13,779 nucleotides of DNA from an uncultured Flavobacterium sp. (GCF_946479975.1 NZ_CAMLIX010000138.1:1-13779); one strand, 5' to 3'. Shown: positions 1-8,347, numbered from the stretch's first letter. Translations and numbers: made by a program. Notes: generated by a model from the sequence alone, not told the origin.

Positions 1-38
1 TTAAAAAACAAAAGAAAAAGAAGTAGTCGTTTTTTCAT
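1..38 (-). CDS. N-terminus of an exported or membrane protein (partial, runs off left edge)
   Basis: Reading the minus strand from an ATG at 38-36 gives MKKRLLLFLLFF before the window ends. This is a positive n-region followed by an unbroken hydrophobic stretch, which is how a Sec signal peptide or lipoprotein signal begins. It lies downstream of the OmpA-like gene on the same strand, separated from it by a strong terminator, so it needs its own promoter; AAAATTTG on the minus strand (81-74) is one base off the TAnnTTTG -7 box. Only 12 codons are visible, so the product cannot be named. A chance short open stretch remains possible. Confidence 0.5.
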   Translation of the reverse strand, partial: MKKRLLLFLLFF

Positions 39-103
39 AAATGCGTTTCTTAATGGATATCAGATGTTTGCTTCAAATTTTATGCCGTATTTAATGAAAA
101 TAA

Positions 104-135
104 AAAGGCCTTAAGATAATTATCTTAAGGCCTTT
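104..135 (-). terminator. Perfect-palindrome intrinsic terminator of the OmpA-like gene
   Basis: Two 16-base arms (104-119 and 120-135) are exact reverse complements, AAAGGCCTTAAGATAA and its mate. On the minus strand the hairpin begins 20 bases after the OmpA-like stop codon and is followed by a T-rich tail (TTTTTATTTTCATT). That is the arrangement of a Rho-independent terminator for the gene at 156-1289. Confidence 0.88.
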
Positions 136-155
136 GATTTATAATGTAAAAGAAA

Positions 156-1289
156 TTATTTTACAATGAAAGTAACTCTTCTAGCTAATCTTCTAGCTTC
201 ATCAGAATCTTTTTGGATTGATGTATCAGCGCCATTAGCAATAACATTTAAACGAGAAGAAGCAATTCCAGCTTTTTCGAAAATAGTTTTAATATTATTT
301 GCTCTAGCGTTTGAAAGTCTTTGATTGTAATCATCTTTTCCAACTTGATCAGCATAACCTACAAGGTCAAGAGAGGCTGATGGATTCTTTCTTAAATAAT
401 TTAAAACAACATCAATCGCTGCTGTTGAGTTTTCGATTGGAGTAGCTTTGTTGAAATCAAAATACACACTGTAATACTTATCATTAATCATTTTTTTGAT
501 CAAATCGTTATCAACTGGTTGAGTAATTTGTTTTTCAATAATAGTTTCTTTTGGTGCAGGAATGTTTTTGATTTTTCCTTCAAGCTCTGCAACTTTATTT
601 TCTAAAGCTGAAATGTCAGCATTATTGTTTGTACCCTCAGTAACAGTCCAGTCAGCATGTTTTGCGTTTTTACCTAAGTAAATGTTTAAACCAACAGTTC
701 CATTAAAAATTAATCCAGAAAAACCTCTGTTTTCTGCAACATAGGTTCCGTCAAAAGTACGATCTTGAGATGCGTTTAAAATAGTTGAGAAATCACCAGT
801 TAAAGCAACTCTGTTTGATAATTTAATTTGTCCTGTTACACCAGCAATAAAGTTACCAACTTCATCTGCTCCTTTAAAATTATCGTTTCTTAATTGAGCA
901 TAACCAAAACCAGCATGTCCTAATAAACCAATTGTGTTAGTCCACGTTTCAAAATTCATGATGCGTCCTAAATTTGCAACTGCTTGTAAATCTACTCTGT
1001 AATATTTTGAATCAAAATCTAGAGAATTACCTTTTGCAGTAAAGCTGTTATATCCAAAATCGGCTTTCAAACCAAATTTGTTGTTAAACATATAACGAAC
1101 ACCTAAATCTCCAGTCCAAGGACTAATAGTATTAGTAGTGTATCCAGCATTAAATGGACGTTGTGGTTTAGTCACCCCGGCAGCTAATTCTACAGACCAT
1201 TTGTTAAATCCGTTATTGCTGTTTTCTGTTTGAGCGTTTACGCCTGTTAGTGCAAGTGCAAATGCAAGAGTCATTATAACTTTTTTCAT
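156..1289 (-). CDS. OmpA-family outer-membrane protein (beta-barrel plus peptidoglycan-binding domain)
   Basis: A 377-residue envelope protein that likely anchors the outer membrane to peptidoglycan. I start it at the ATG at 1289 because MKKVIMTLAFALALTGVNAQ is a complete signal peptide; an in-frame start 10 codons upstream would bury it. Residues ~28-206 alternate aromatic and polar residues like an 8-strand-type barrel and end in the strand LNIYLG. Residues ~226-245 form a short coiled-coil-like linker (ISALENKVAELEGKI), followed by a Pro-rich hinge. Residues ~274-377 are an OmpA C-terminal domain: VYFDFNKATPI, then LVGYADQVGKDDYNQRLSNARA with the family's NxxLSxxRA helix, and RRVTF near the end. 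It is monocistronic, with its own terminator at 104-135. The fold is clear; any pore or adhesin role is not shown. A specific name such as oprF is not justified. Confidence 0.93.
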   Translation of the reverse strand: MKKVIMTLAFALALTGVNAQTENSNNGFNKWSVELAAGVTKPQRPFNAGYTTNTISPWTGDLGVRYMFNNKFGLKADFGYNSFTAKGNSLDFDSKYYRVDLQAVANLGRIMNFETWTNTIGLLGHAGFGYAQLRNDNFKGADEVGNFIAGVTGQIKLSNRVALTGDFSTILNASQDRTFDGTYVAENRGFSGLIFNGTVGLNIYLGKNAKHADWTVTEGTNNNADISALENKVAELEGKIKNIPAPKETIIEKQITQPVDNDLIKKMINDKYYSVYFDFNKATPIENSTAAIDVVLNYLRKNPSASLDLVGYADQVGKDDYNQRLSNARANNIKTIFEKAGIASSRLNVIANGADTSIQKDSDEARRLARRVTFIVK

Positions 1290-1440
1290 TGTTATCTTTG
1301 ATTTTAAATTTTTGCTCAAAACAACAATAAATTGTAGGTAAAGTCTTCCTCTAAAAGACAGAAAGATGTTAGAATAGGGTAATTTTCTAAAAAGAGAAGC
1401 AGTTCAATAGAATTTTAACGTTCTAGGGCATTATTGAGTA

Positions 1441-2835
1441 TTAAATACCGTCTGTAAATTTACGCAAGACATATTCTTTTGCAGCAGTATCGTAATACCC
1501 TAAAACGGAGTAATTATTTAATTTAAGAATGTTTGGAATAAATATCTCCTTGTGGGTATCTATAAAATAATATATTTTATCTGCAGCGAGTGCTTCATGG
1601 GTTTCGGTTGTGGTTTCCAATTTTTTGGTCCAGACACTTTCAAAAAAGACAGAATAATTGCTTTCTATATTGTAATAATTAGGAGAAGCAAAATCTCCAA
1701 AAGAATCATCAAACATATTAAACCCATTTGCAGCAAAAGTTCTTGAATTACTGCCAGTGCCACCCAACGTAATAAAAAGATTTTTCTTGTTTTTGAATAC
1801 AGAAATACCCGCATCTACAGAAGCCAATTCTTTTAGAAAACTACTTGTCTTTTTAATGATCTTGGGTTTTCTATTTTCAATCTGGCTTAAAAGTGGCGAA
1901 TTTTTAAAGTTGATGCTGTCGTTTTTTGTTATATGAAATGATTTTTCGACTTCCCCAGAGGTATAGTCTTTAATGTCAAATAACAATTCGTTCGAATTCA
2001 AGTTTATCTGATACAATTTGTTTTCATGATAATAAGAGTTAGAAGTTTTGGCATTTTTGTGACCTAAAGGCTGTAAAAATGTTTTTTCTTTTATCTCTGA
2101 GTTTTCTAAATTAATATCAAATAGCTGTGTTTTTCTCGGACTTTGGTCTAAAGTTAAAATTAAGCGATTGGGAAGTGTGTACAATTTGCTTTTTGACACA
2201 GCTTTATAAAGCGGATTATATTCGCCAGAATCCATTTTTTCAATCGGATTTTCATTTAAAATCTGATTGAACGTTTTCTGCTGGGTTCTACGATCCCGAA
2301 AAGTAAAAGAAGAGAAATCAAGTAATTTTTCGTCGGCAACTCCATTTTTAAATACATAAACTGTTAAAGCCTGTTTCTCCTTATATTTCAAAATTAAATA
2401 AAAATTATTGTCTTTTTGATATTGTGAAATAATCGATTGTTCTTCAATAGGCAGAGAAAATTTTAAAGCTCTTGTAGTTTTGGTTTCGAGATAATATTTT
2501 ATAACGATAATGTTCTGGTCTTTGGGCGAAAACCAATATATAGTTGGGTTTCCGTCTTCGCTGAAACTATAACCTACCATCGATCTATTTTCGACATATT
2601 GGCGGGTAGTTACAAACTGATCGTTTAGAAATAAAGCACTATTGTATTTGAGAATCGTAAAATTACTGGCAGATGCTATAAAAACAAAGACATCATGCGT
2701 AATGGTATTTTCGGCATTCAAAGTTTCACATTCTTCCTTTGCTGTTTTTAAATCTATGGGATAAGAAGTTAGTACTGTTTGACTTAAAGACAAAGTACTG
2801 TAGATGAAAGCCAGAAAAAGGAGGATTTGTTTCAT
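1441..2835 (-). CDS. Exported protein of unknown function
   Basis: I do not recognise the family. The 464-residue product begins with a signal peptide (MKQILLFLAFIYSTLSLSQ, likely cut after about residue 19) and has no later membrane segment, so it should be periplasmic, outer-membrane associated or secreted. The middle contains successive short units in which beta-strand-like segments alternate with charged turns (for example YSFSEDGNPTIYWFSPKD and NNFYLILKYKEKQALTVYVF). This suggests a beta-propeller-like or other all-beta fold, which is inference. Residues ~355-385 hold a Gly/Asn/Phe-rich loop (TLGGTGSNSRTF). It starts 29 bases after the stop of the acetyltransferase gene on the same strand, so it may be the last gene of the HAD-CAT operon. 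A TAnTTTTTG-like box inside that gap leaves room for its own promoter. Base composition matches its neighbours. Confidence 0.8.
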   Translation of the reverse strand: MKQILLFLAFIYSTLSLSQTVLTSYPIDLKTAKEECETLNAENTITHDVFVFIASASNFTILKYNSALFLNDQFVTTRQYVENRSMVGYSFSEDGNPTIYWFSPKDQNIIVIKYYLETKTTRALKFSLPIEEQSIISQYQKDNNFYLILKYKEKQALTVYVFKNGVADEKLLDFSSFTFRDRRTQQKTFNQILNENPIEKMDSGEYNPLYKAVSKSKLYTLPNRLILTLDQSPRKTQLFDINLENSEIKEKTFLQPLGHKNAKTSNSYYHENKLYQINLNSNELLFDIKDYTSGEVEKSFHITKNDSINFKNSPLLSQIENRKPKIIKKTSSFLKELASVDAGISVFKNKKNLFITLGGTGSNSRTFAANGFNMFDDSFGDFASPNYYNIESNYSVFFESVWTKKLETTTETHEALAADKIYYFIDTHKEIFIPNILKLNNYSVLGYYDTAAKEYVLRKFTDGI

Positions 2836-2864
2836 ATGTTTTTATAAACAAAAATTATTCCAAT

Positions 2865-3494
2865 TTATTGATTCATAAGATCTTGGAAATGATCTACAAA
2901 TTGTCCAACATGCATTCCGTCCATTAAACCATGATGCACAAATACAGCCATCGACATGGTTCTTTTTCCAGTTTCAGAAGTCATCATTTTTCCAAACGAA
3001 ATTTTCGGACAGCTGTCTGGATAAGTAAAACTTCGTGCATGGGTAATTGAACTGAAATTCAACCACGGAATTGCCGAGAAATGTATCAAATTATCATTAT
3101 CAAAAGATCTTGTAAAAAGTCCCGTTGTGTTTTGAATACGTTCTATTTCGGTCAATGCGATTTGCTCGAATGTTTTAAAATCGGGATGATATTCAATTAA
3201 TGAAAATCCGAAAGTACCGTCTTCACGTCCAATAGTTGCCGATGCATCTACGCGATCGTTGATGTAGATTTGATTTTCTGAAATTCGGTATTTAAAATTT
3301 TCAATTGCGTTTACCGCAGCTAAAGTTTTATGCAGATAGAAAATAAAGAAAGAAGCATTCAAGCTTTTTGCCGTTTGATACGCTTTCGTGCAGTCAATTT
3401 CTACAGTAACGCCAAAAAAGGGCTCATCCATTTGTTGGAAATGGGCAAAATGCTCTTTTCTATTCCAATTTTCTAAGTCTAAAAGTGTTTTCAT
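2865..3494 (-). CDS. Chloramphenicol acetyltransferase-like (CAT-fold) O-acetyltransferase
   Basis: A 209-residue protein, close to the 213-219 residues usual for classical trimeric CAT. The family signature HHxxxDG is present as HHGLMDG (residues 187-193), giving catalytic His188 and structural Asp192, followed by MHVGQF as in CAT. The motif SAIPWLNFSS near residue 140 matches the CAT segment that supplies the transition-state Ser. The N-terminus WNRKEHFAHF and the segment YHPDFKTF are also CAT-like. CAT transfers acetyl from acetyl-CoA to a hydroxyl group; in resistance enzymes this is the 3-OH of chloramphenicol. Chromosomal homologues in Bacteroidota are often annotated CAT without tested resistance, so the substrate is uncertain. 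Its ATG shares one base with the stop of the upstream HAD gene (TAATG), which points to co-transcription and coupled translation. It is not the unrelated hexapeptide-repeat (xenobiotic) type. Confidence 0.88.
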   Translation of the reverse strand: MKTLLDLENWNRKEHFAHFQQMDEPFFGVTVEIDCTKAYQTAKSLNASFFIFYLHKTLAAVNAIENFKYRISENQIYINDRVDASATIGREDGTFGFSLIEYHPDFKTFEQIALTEIERIQNTTGLFTRSFDNDNLIHFSAIPWLNFSSITHARSFTYPDSCPKISFGKMMTSETGKRTMSMAVFVHHGLMDGMHVGQFVDHFQDLMNQ

Positions 3495-4201
3495 TATAAT
3501 AAATTCGGAACCACTTCTGCAATAGTTTCAAATGTACTAAAATGCTCGTGTTCTATCTTATGATTAATTTTTTCGTGTTCCCAAGTTGTATGAAACGGAA
3601 TGTGTACGGCATAACCGCCAATTCCTAAAACTGGAAGTACATCAGATTTTAATGAATTTCCGATCATCAAAAACTCGTGCGCCTGAATGTCTAAACGGCC
3701 CAAAAGTTTTTCGTAATCAACTTCTTGTTTGTCTGACATCACTTCGATATGATGAAAATAATGACCTAATCCAGAACGGTGCAATTTGCTATGCTGGTCT
3801 TTTAAATCGCCTTTTGTAGCAACAACCAATTTGTATTTTCCTTTTAATGCTTGAAGTGTTTCCTCGATTCCGTCCAGTAATTCGATTGGTTTTTCGAGAA
3901 GTTCTTTCCCGTATTGAATGATTTTTGCAATCACTTCAACTGGAATTGTATTGTTTGAAATGTTCATTGCCGCTTCAATCATCGAAAGAATATAACCTTT
4001 GATTCCGTAACCATATAAAGGTAAATTGGCAATTTCTATTTTGAATAATTCCTGAGAAATACCTTGATGCGAAAGATAATCTTCCATCAAAGCGCAGAAT
4101 TTATGTTCAGTTTCCTGAAAATAAGTTTCGTTTACAAACAAAGTATCATCGGCATCGAATGCGATTACTTTTAAGTTTGGTATTTTAGTTTTATGTAACA
4201 T
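3494..4201 (-). CDS. HAD-superfamily hydrolase (phosphatase)
   Basis: A 235-residue cytoplasmic HAD phosphatase. Motif I is FDADDT with nucleophile Asp16 and acid/base Asp18. A helical cap follows (~25-105). Motif II is VVATKG with Thr129, the motif III Lys is probably Lys158 or Lys165, and motif IV is GNSLKSD (181-187). This fits the aspartyl-phosphate phosphatases that act on small phosphorylated metabolites; the substrate cannot be read from sequence. The ATG at 4201 is chosen because the hydrophobic strand leading to motif I starts just after it. An upstream ATG at 4255 would add 18 residues (Asn/Ser/Lys-rich) that run into repeat copy 1. The gene overlaps the CAT-like gene by one base. 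A functional link (for example dephosphorylation and acetylation of related compounds) is speculation. Confidence 0.88.
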   Translation of the reverse strand: MLHKTKIPNLKVIAFDADDTLFVNETYFQETEHKFCALMEDYLSHQGISQELFKIEIANLPLYGYGIKGYILSMIEAAMNISNNTIPVEVIAKIIQYGKELLEKPIELLDGIEETLQALKGKYKLVVATKGDLKDQHSKLHRSGLGHYFHHIEVMSDKQEVDYEKLLGRLDIQAHEFLMIGNSLKSDVLPVLGIGGYAVHIPFHTTWEHEKINHKIEHEHFSTFETIAEVVPNLL

Positions 4202-4233
4202 ATTTTTTTGTTTCAATTTTTTAAGTTTTGTTT

Positions 4234-4655
4234 GCCACGAATTACTCGAATTCACACTAATTTTTTTCCACAGATTAAATGATTTTGAGGATTTCTAAAA
4301 ATAAATTTGCTCCATCTGCGGGAAAACTTTTTTAGCCACGAATTACTCGAATTTACACTAATTTTTTGCCACAGATTAAAATGATTTTGAGGATTTCTAA
4401 AAATAAATCTGCTCGATCTGCTGAATCTGCGGGAAAACTTTTTAACCACAAATTACACAAATTGCACAAATTTTTTTTAGCTACAGATAAAATAATTACT
4501 AATATTTTAAAAAACAAATCTGCTTAAATCTGTTGAATCTGCGAGAGACTTTTTCGCCACAAATTCCGCAAATTAGCACAATTCCTTTCTGTTAAGATAC
4601 AAAAAATAAATCTGTGTAAATTAGTTTAAATCCGCGTCATCCGCGTTCCATTCTT
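4234..4655. repeat. Four degenerate ~101-111-base tandem repeats filling the gap before the HAD gene
   Basis: The 454-base stretch 4202-4655 holds no credible gene. It is built of four copies whose matching first bases lie at 4234, 4335, 4445 and 4556, so the periods are 101, 110 and 111. Each copy opens with CCACGAATTACTCGAATT or a variant, has a CCACAGATTAAA-like core, an AAAAATAAATCTGC segment, a CTGAATCTGCGGGAAAACTT-like end, and then a T-run. Copies 1 and 2 are nearly identical; copy 3 is diverged; copy 4 ends in a different tail with CCGCGTCATCCGCGTTCCA. I remember similar arrays between genes in flavobacterial genomes, but did no search. A spurious minus-strand ORF at 4252-4449 is just the repeats read through. 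Confidence 0.85.
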
Positions 4656-5543
4656 TTAACTCTTAGAAAATAATCTTTTCAAAGAAATAGTTTTATCGTA
4701 AAAAGTAATTCTGATTCCGAAAAGTAGAATAATGCCTCCGAAAACCATTTGTAAAGTTATTTTTTCTTCCAAAATCAACCAAGCCAAAATCGAGGTAATT
4801 ACTGCCTGACTTAACAAACTTAACGAAACTCTGGTTGCGCGCATGTGCTGCGTTGCATAACTAATGGAAAGCCATGCGCACAATTGACAAATTACGGCTT
4901 GCAAGACCAAGACAAACCAGCCTGCATCTGAAAATCCAGTGAAAGGTTCGTTTAACGAATAACACAAAATGCCTAAATAAATACTTGAAGCCGTTAAACT
5001 GATCGTCATAAACGACAAAACATCGACTGTTGAAAGTACATTTTTACTCACCAAAAGATAAATCGAATATAAGATTCCAGACAAAACGGCAAATAGAAAG
5101 GCTTGATTAAAATTTAAATCGATAAAAAACTCAAAACCTACTAAAGTTATCATTCCCAACAAGGCGACCAATGTTCCGATCCAGAAATTGGTTGCCGGTT
5201 TTGCTTTCAAAAAGAAAAAAGAACCAACTCCAACCCAAACAGGAGATAAATTGGTCAAAAGTGAAGCCTGAGTCGCGCTTGATTCCTGAATAGCGATATT
5301 CCAAACCGCAACATCCGAAGAAAATAAAACACCGCAAAGCATAGCCAAAAGTGTAAATTTCAAACTCGGAAGTTTAAAATTTCCGCTAAATAAAACATAC
5401 GGCATCAACAAAACGACAGCAAAAAACATTCGGTAAAAAGCCGAAATTAATCCTGGTGTTAAACGTAATTTTACCAATATTGGAAAAATCGAAATGCAGA
5501 GAATACCGCAGATTAAGGCTAATCTTGGTTTGGTGAGTTTCAT
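4656..5543 (-). CDS. EamA/DMT-family inner-membrane transporter
   Basis: A 295-residue protein with about ten hydrophobic segments, the size and pattern of the drug/metabolite transporter superfamily with two EamA domains. The first repeat runs over ~8-140 (TM segments beginning LALICGILCISIF and FFAVVLLMPYVLF), the second over ~152-285 (AVLSGILYSIYLLV to MVFGGIILLFGI). FYRMFFA at the end of TM1/start of TM2 and SLLSQAVITSILAWLILEE in the second half are typical EamA signatures, including the conserved Glu pair before the last helix. These proteins export or exchange small metabolites or amino acids; the substrate is not predictable. The gene stands alone: metG's terminator lies upstream and the repeat array begins right after its stop. 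No clear promoter box was seen in 5544-5600. Confidence 0.9.
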   Translation of the reverse strand: MKLTKPRLALICGILCISIFPILVKLRLTPGLISAFYRMFFAVVLLMPYVLFSGNFKLPSLKFTLLAMLCGVLFSSDVAVWNIAIQESSATQASLLTNLSPVWVGVGSFFFLKAKPATNFWIGTLVALLGMITLVGFEFFIDLNFNQAFLFAVLSGILYSIYLLVSKNVLSTVDVLSFMTISLTASSIYLGILCYSLNEPFTGFSDAGWFVLVLQAVICQLCAWLSISYATQHMRATRVSLSLLSQAVITSILAWLILEEKITLQMVFGGIILLFGIRITFYDKTISLKRLFSKS

Positions 5544-5589
5544 TTTTTATTACTATTTATTAGTTTAACAGAATTGTATGCTGTTAAGA

Positions 5590-5643
5590 ATAATTTAAAA
5601 ATCAAAAAGCGTGAATCAATTAAAGTCCTTAACCGATTCACGC
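5590..5643 (-). terminator. Intrinsic terminator of metG
   Basis: GCGTGAATC (5609-5617) pairs exactly with GATTCACGC (5635-5643) around a 17-base loop. On the minus strand the stem starts 21 bases after the metG stop and is followed by TTTTTGATTTTTAAATT. It separates metG from the transporter gene. Confidence 0.82.
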
Positions 5644-5664
5644 AATTTTATATTTTATAAAACT

Positions 5665-7800
5665 TTAGTTCACAGTCGCCCCATTCGGTGCATCAGCATC
5701 TGGATTTACAAAAACTAATTTTCCTTCTGGATTGGTTGTCATTAAAATCATTCCCTGACTTTCAACACCGCGTAAAGCTCTTGGAGCAAGGTTTGCTAAT
5801 ACAGAAACACGTTTTCCGATGATTTCTTCTGGAGAAAAACTCTCTGCAATTCCCGAAACAATAGTACGAACATCGATTCCTGTATCTACTTTTAAAACTA
5901 AAAGTTTGTTTGCTTTTGGCATTTTTTCAGCTTCAAGAATAGTTCCAATACGAATATCCATTTTCGCGAAATCATCAAACTGAATTAACTCTTTTTGCGG
6001 ATCTGGTTGTTTGCTTTCAGCTAAATTAGCTGTTTTTGTTGCTTCCAATTTATCTATTTGTTTTTGTATTTCTTCGTCTTCAATTTTATCGAAAAGCAAT
6101 TCTGCCTCACCAATTTTATGTCCAGCCGGAATTAAATCTGAATGCTCAGAAATATCATTCCAGTTTAATACTTTATCTAAAATAACATCTGTCGATCCAG
6201 TATGATTTTCTTTCAAGAATTTACTAAATCCTTTAAAATGCTCTTTCAAGTCACTTAAATTAAGAATTTTAGAAAGTTTAGCCGATGTAAAAGGTAAAAA
6301 TGGTTCAGCCAAAACGCTTAAAGCTGTAGCAATTTGCAACGCCACATACATTTGAGTTTTTACTCGCTCTGGATTGTCTTTCATCACTTTCCAAGGCTCT
6401 TCGTCTGCTAAATATTTATTTCCTAAACGGGCAACATTCATTAATTCTCCCAAAGCTTCACGGAATCTGTAACGCTCCACCGAACTTGAAATCACGGCTG
6501 GATACGCCTTTAATTCTGCTAAAGTAGCTTCGTCAACTTCTGTAAATTCGTTTGGAGTTGGAATAACACCTTCGTAATATTTGTTGGTTAAAACCACAAC
6601 ACGATTAACGAAGTTTCCAAAAACAGCAACTAATTCGTTGTTATTTCTAGCTTGGAAATCTTTCCAAGTAAAATCGTTGTCTTTTGTTTCAGGAGCATTT
6701 GATGTTAAAGCGTAACGTAAAACATCTTGTTTGTCTGGAAACTCTTCTAAATATTCATGCAACCAAACCGCCCAGTTTTTAGAAGTCGAAAGTTTGTTTC
6801 CTTCCAAATTCAAGAACTCATTTGCCGGAACGTTGTCTGGTAAAATATAACTTCCTTCTGCTTTTAACATCGCTGGGAAAATGATACAGTGGAAAACAAT
6901 ATTGTCTTTTCCGATAAAGTGAACCAATTTCGTTTCTTCATCTTTCCAATACGGTTCCCAATCTTTTCCTTCGCGCGCGGCCCATTCTTTTGTAGAAGAA
7001 ATGTAACCAATTGGCGCATCAAACCAAACATAAAGTTTTTTACCTTCCGCACCTTCAACCGGAACGTCAATTCCCCAATCTAAGTCACGCGTTACAGCGC
7101 GAGGTTCTAATCCTGCGTCGATCCAGGATTTTACTTGTCCGTAAACATTTGTTTTCCAGTCACTTTTATGTCCTTCTAAAATCCATTTTGTTAAAAAATC
7201 AGAATATCGGTCTAAAGGTAAAAACCAGTGTTTTGTTTCTTTTAAAATCGGAGTTTCTCCAGTAATTGTCGATTTTGGGTTAATCAAATCGGTTGCATTC
7301 AATGTAGATCCGCAATTTTCGCACTGATCTCCGTAAGCACCGTCATTACCACATTTCGGACAAGTTCCCACAACAAAACGGTCAGCCAAAAACTGATTTG
7401 CTTTTGCATCATATAATTGTTCGGTTACTTCTTCGATAAAATCTCCTTTATCATATAATGTTCTAAAGAATTCCGAAGCCGTATCATGATGAATTTTCGC
7501 AGAAGTTCTAGAATAATTATTGAAAGAAATTCCGAAATCTTCAAAAGATTTGCGGATAATTCCATCATATTTATCAATAACCTGCTGTGGCGTAATTCCT
7601 TCTTTTTTGGCTTTCATAGAGATTGCAACTCCGTGTTCATCGCTTCCGCAAATAAATGCTACATCTTTTCCTTGCAATCTTAAATATCTCGAATATATAT
7701 CTGCAGGCACATAAACTCCCGCCAAGTGACCGATATGAATAGGTCCGTTGGTGTAAGGCAATGCCGCCGTGATCGTATATCTCTTTGGATTCTGTGTCAT
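5665..7800 (-). CDS. metG: Methionyl-tRNA synthetase
   Basis: Charges tRNA-Met and initiator tRNA with methionine in the cytoplasm; essential for translation. The 711-residue protein is full length. It shows HIGH (22-25), the insertion domain with two zinc knuckles CPKC (147-150) and CENC (160-163), the DWGI segment (241-244) and [11 protein letters not shown] (257-267). The second ATP motif is KLSTS (336-340), a KMSKS variant. An alpha-helical anticodon domain follows (~370-560). A Lys/Glu-rich linker (~575-605) leads to a C-terminal EMAP-II/Arc1p-like tRNA-binding domain (~608-711: [16 protein letters not shown]-like KVDTG, SGIAE, GMILM), as in homodimeric bacterial MetG. The start ATG at 7800 places the HIGH motif at the usual distance from the N-terminus. 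A TATTTTTG box lies 20 bases upstream, implying a short leader with no room for a T-box. Confidence 0.98.
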   Translation of the reverse strand: MTQNPKRYTITAALPYTNGPIHIGHLAGVYVPADIYSRYLRLQGKDVAFICGSDEHGVAISMKAKKEGITPQQVIDKYDGIIRKSFEDFGISFNNYSRTSAKIHHDTASEFFRTLYDKGDFIEEVTEQLYDAKANQFLADRFVVGTCPKCGNDGAYGDQCENCGSTLNATDLINPKSTITGETPILKETKHWFLPLDRYSDFLTKWILEGHKSDWKTNVYGQVKSWIDAGLEPRAVTRDLDWGIDVPVEGAEGKKLYVWFDAPIGYISSTKEWAAREGKDWEPYWKDEETKLVHFIGKDNIVFHCIIFPAMLKAEGSYILPDNVPANEFLNLEGNKLSTSKNWAVWLHEYLEEFPDKQDVLRYALTSNAPETKDNDFTWKDFQARNNNELVAVFGNFVNRVVVLTNKYYEGVIPTPNEFTEVDEATLAELKAYPAVISSSVERYRFREALGELMNVARLGNKYLADEEPWKVMKDNPERVKTQMYVALQIATALSVLAEPFLPFTSAKLSKILNLSDLKEHFKGFSKFLKENHTGSTDVILDKVLNWNDISEHSDLIPAGHKIGEAELLFDKIEDEEIQKQIDKLEATKTANLAESKQPDPQKELIQFDDFAKMDIRIGTILEAEKMPKANKLLVLKVDTGIDVRTIVSGIAESFSPEEIIGKRVSVLANLAPRALRGVESQGMILMTTNPEGKLVFVNPDADAPNGATVN

Positions 7801-7819
7801 TAATATGAATTTTAGAGTG

Positions 7820-7827
7820 CAAAAATA
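7820..7827 (-). promoter_or_regulatory. Probable -7 box of the metG promoter
   Basis: The minus strand reads TATTTTTG, an exact match to the Bacteroidota TAnnTTTG element, 20 bases ahead of the metG start codon. No TTG -33 element was found at the usual 17-19-base spacing, so the assignment rests on the -7 box and its position. Confidence 0.5.
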
Positions 7828-7852
7828 AGCAATAGAATTGAGATTTCGTTAT

Positions 7853-8251
7853 TGCGTGGAGATGCGTAGAGGATTTTTCGCAGAGATTCGCAAAGATTTT
7901 TTTGAAAGGAGTTAAAATTAATCTCGCAAAGACGTGCGGTCGCAAAGTTTTTTGGATTAGTTTGTCATTTCGACGAAGGAGAAATCGCACTCGTGAATCG
8001 ACAAAGGTTGACGAATTTCTTTATGGAATTTCTAGTGTGATTTCTCCTTCGTCGAAATGACAACAGTGCGCGGTTACTGATTGACTTAAGATTAAACTTG
8101 GCATTCTATTAGCCTTTCAAAAATCTTTGCGGGACTTCTCCCGAAGTCTCGGGATCGCTCAGTCTGACAATCTATATAAAAAACTTTGCGACTTTGCGAG
8201 ATTATTCAGATAATTAAAAAACTTTGCGAAAGTTATCCGCGAATCTCCGCC
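7853..8251. repeat. ~400-base symmetric composite repeat island
   Basis: This fills most of the 547-base gene-free gap 7801-8347. The core is a 28-base inverted repeat (7964-7991 and 8034-8061, starting GTCATTTCGACGAAGG, one mismatch, 42-base loop). Around it, three CGCAAAG units lie on the left (7889, 7925, 7941) and four reversed CTTTGCG units on the right (8125, 8184, 8192, 8222). Longer matching arms exist: 7921-7953 with 8178-8202 (identical except for an 8-base insertion, 7932-7939), and 7890-7909 with 8113-8130 (two extra T). The ends 7854-7875 and 8234-8251 are also loosely complementary. A small hairpin TCCCGA-AGTC-TCGGGA sits at 8139-8154. No coding potential is convincing. It looks like several flavobacterial intergenic repeats inserted into or beside one another. 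Confidence 0.82.
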
Positions 8252-8318
8252 TAATTCTCTAATAAAATAGAACCAGTTTAAACTACGTTTCCCTCTTATA
8301 AATGACAATATATTTCGC

Positions 8319-8326
8319 AATCTTTG
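8319..8326 (+). promoter_or_regulatory. Possible -7 box for the CDGSH gene
   Basis: AATCTTTG differs at one base from TAnnTTTG and lies 22 bases before the ATG at 8348, the same spacing as at metG. No -33 TTG is evident, so this is a tentative call. Confidence 0.35.
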
Positions 8327-8347
8327 CATCCGAAAAAAAACAAACTT

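Noticed and set aside
1400..1430. A terminator after the unknown exported gene (TAGAA/TTCTA stem)
   Set aside because: A five-base A-T-rich stem is too weak to claim, although some terminator is expected there.
4202..4255. An 18-codon N-terminal extension of the HAD gene
   Set aside because: It reads into repeat copy 1 and precedes the first conserved strand; the ATG at 4201 fits the family better.
4252..4449. A 65-codon minus-strand reading frame with an internal duplication
   Set aside because: It is the tandem repeat array translated; the duplicated FRNPQNH motif matches the repeat period.
7011..7265. An 84-codon plus-strand frame inside metG
   Set aside because: Antisense shadow of the synthetase gene, with no start context and low-complexity translation.
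7637..7990. A 117-codon minus-strand frame upstream of and overlapping metG
   Set aside because: Half lies out of frame inside metG and half in the repeat island; composition is not protein-like and no family is recognisable.
7964..8061. A possible CRISPR array or phage attachment site
   Set aside because: There are inverted, not direct, repeats, no regular spacers, no cas or integrase genes, and no tRNA nearby.
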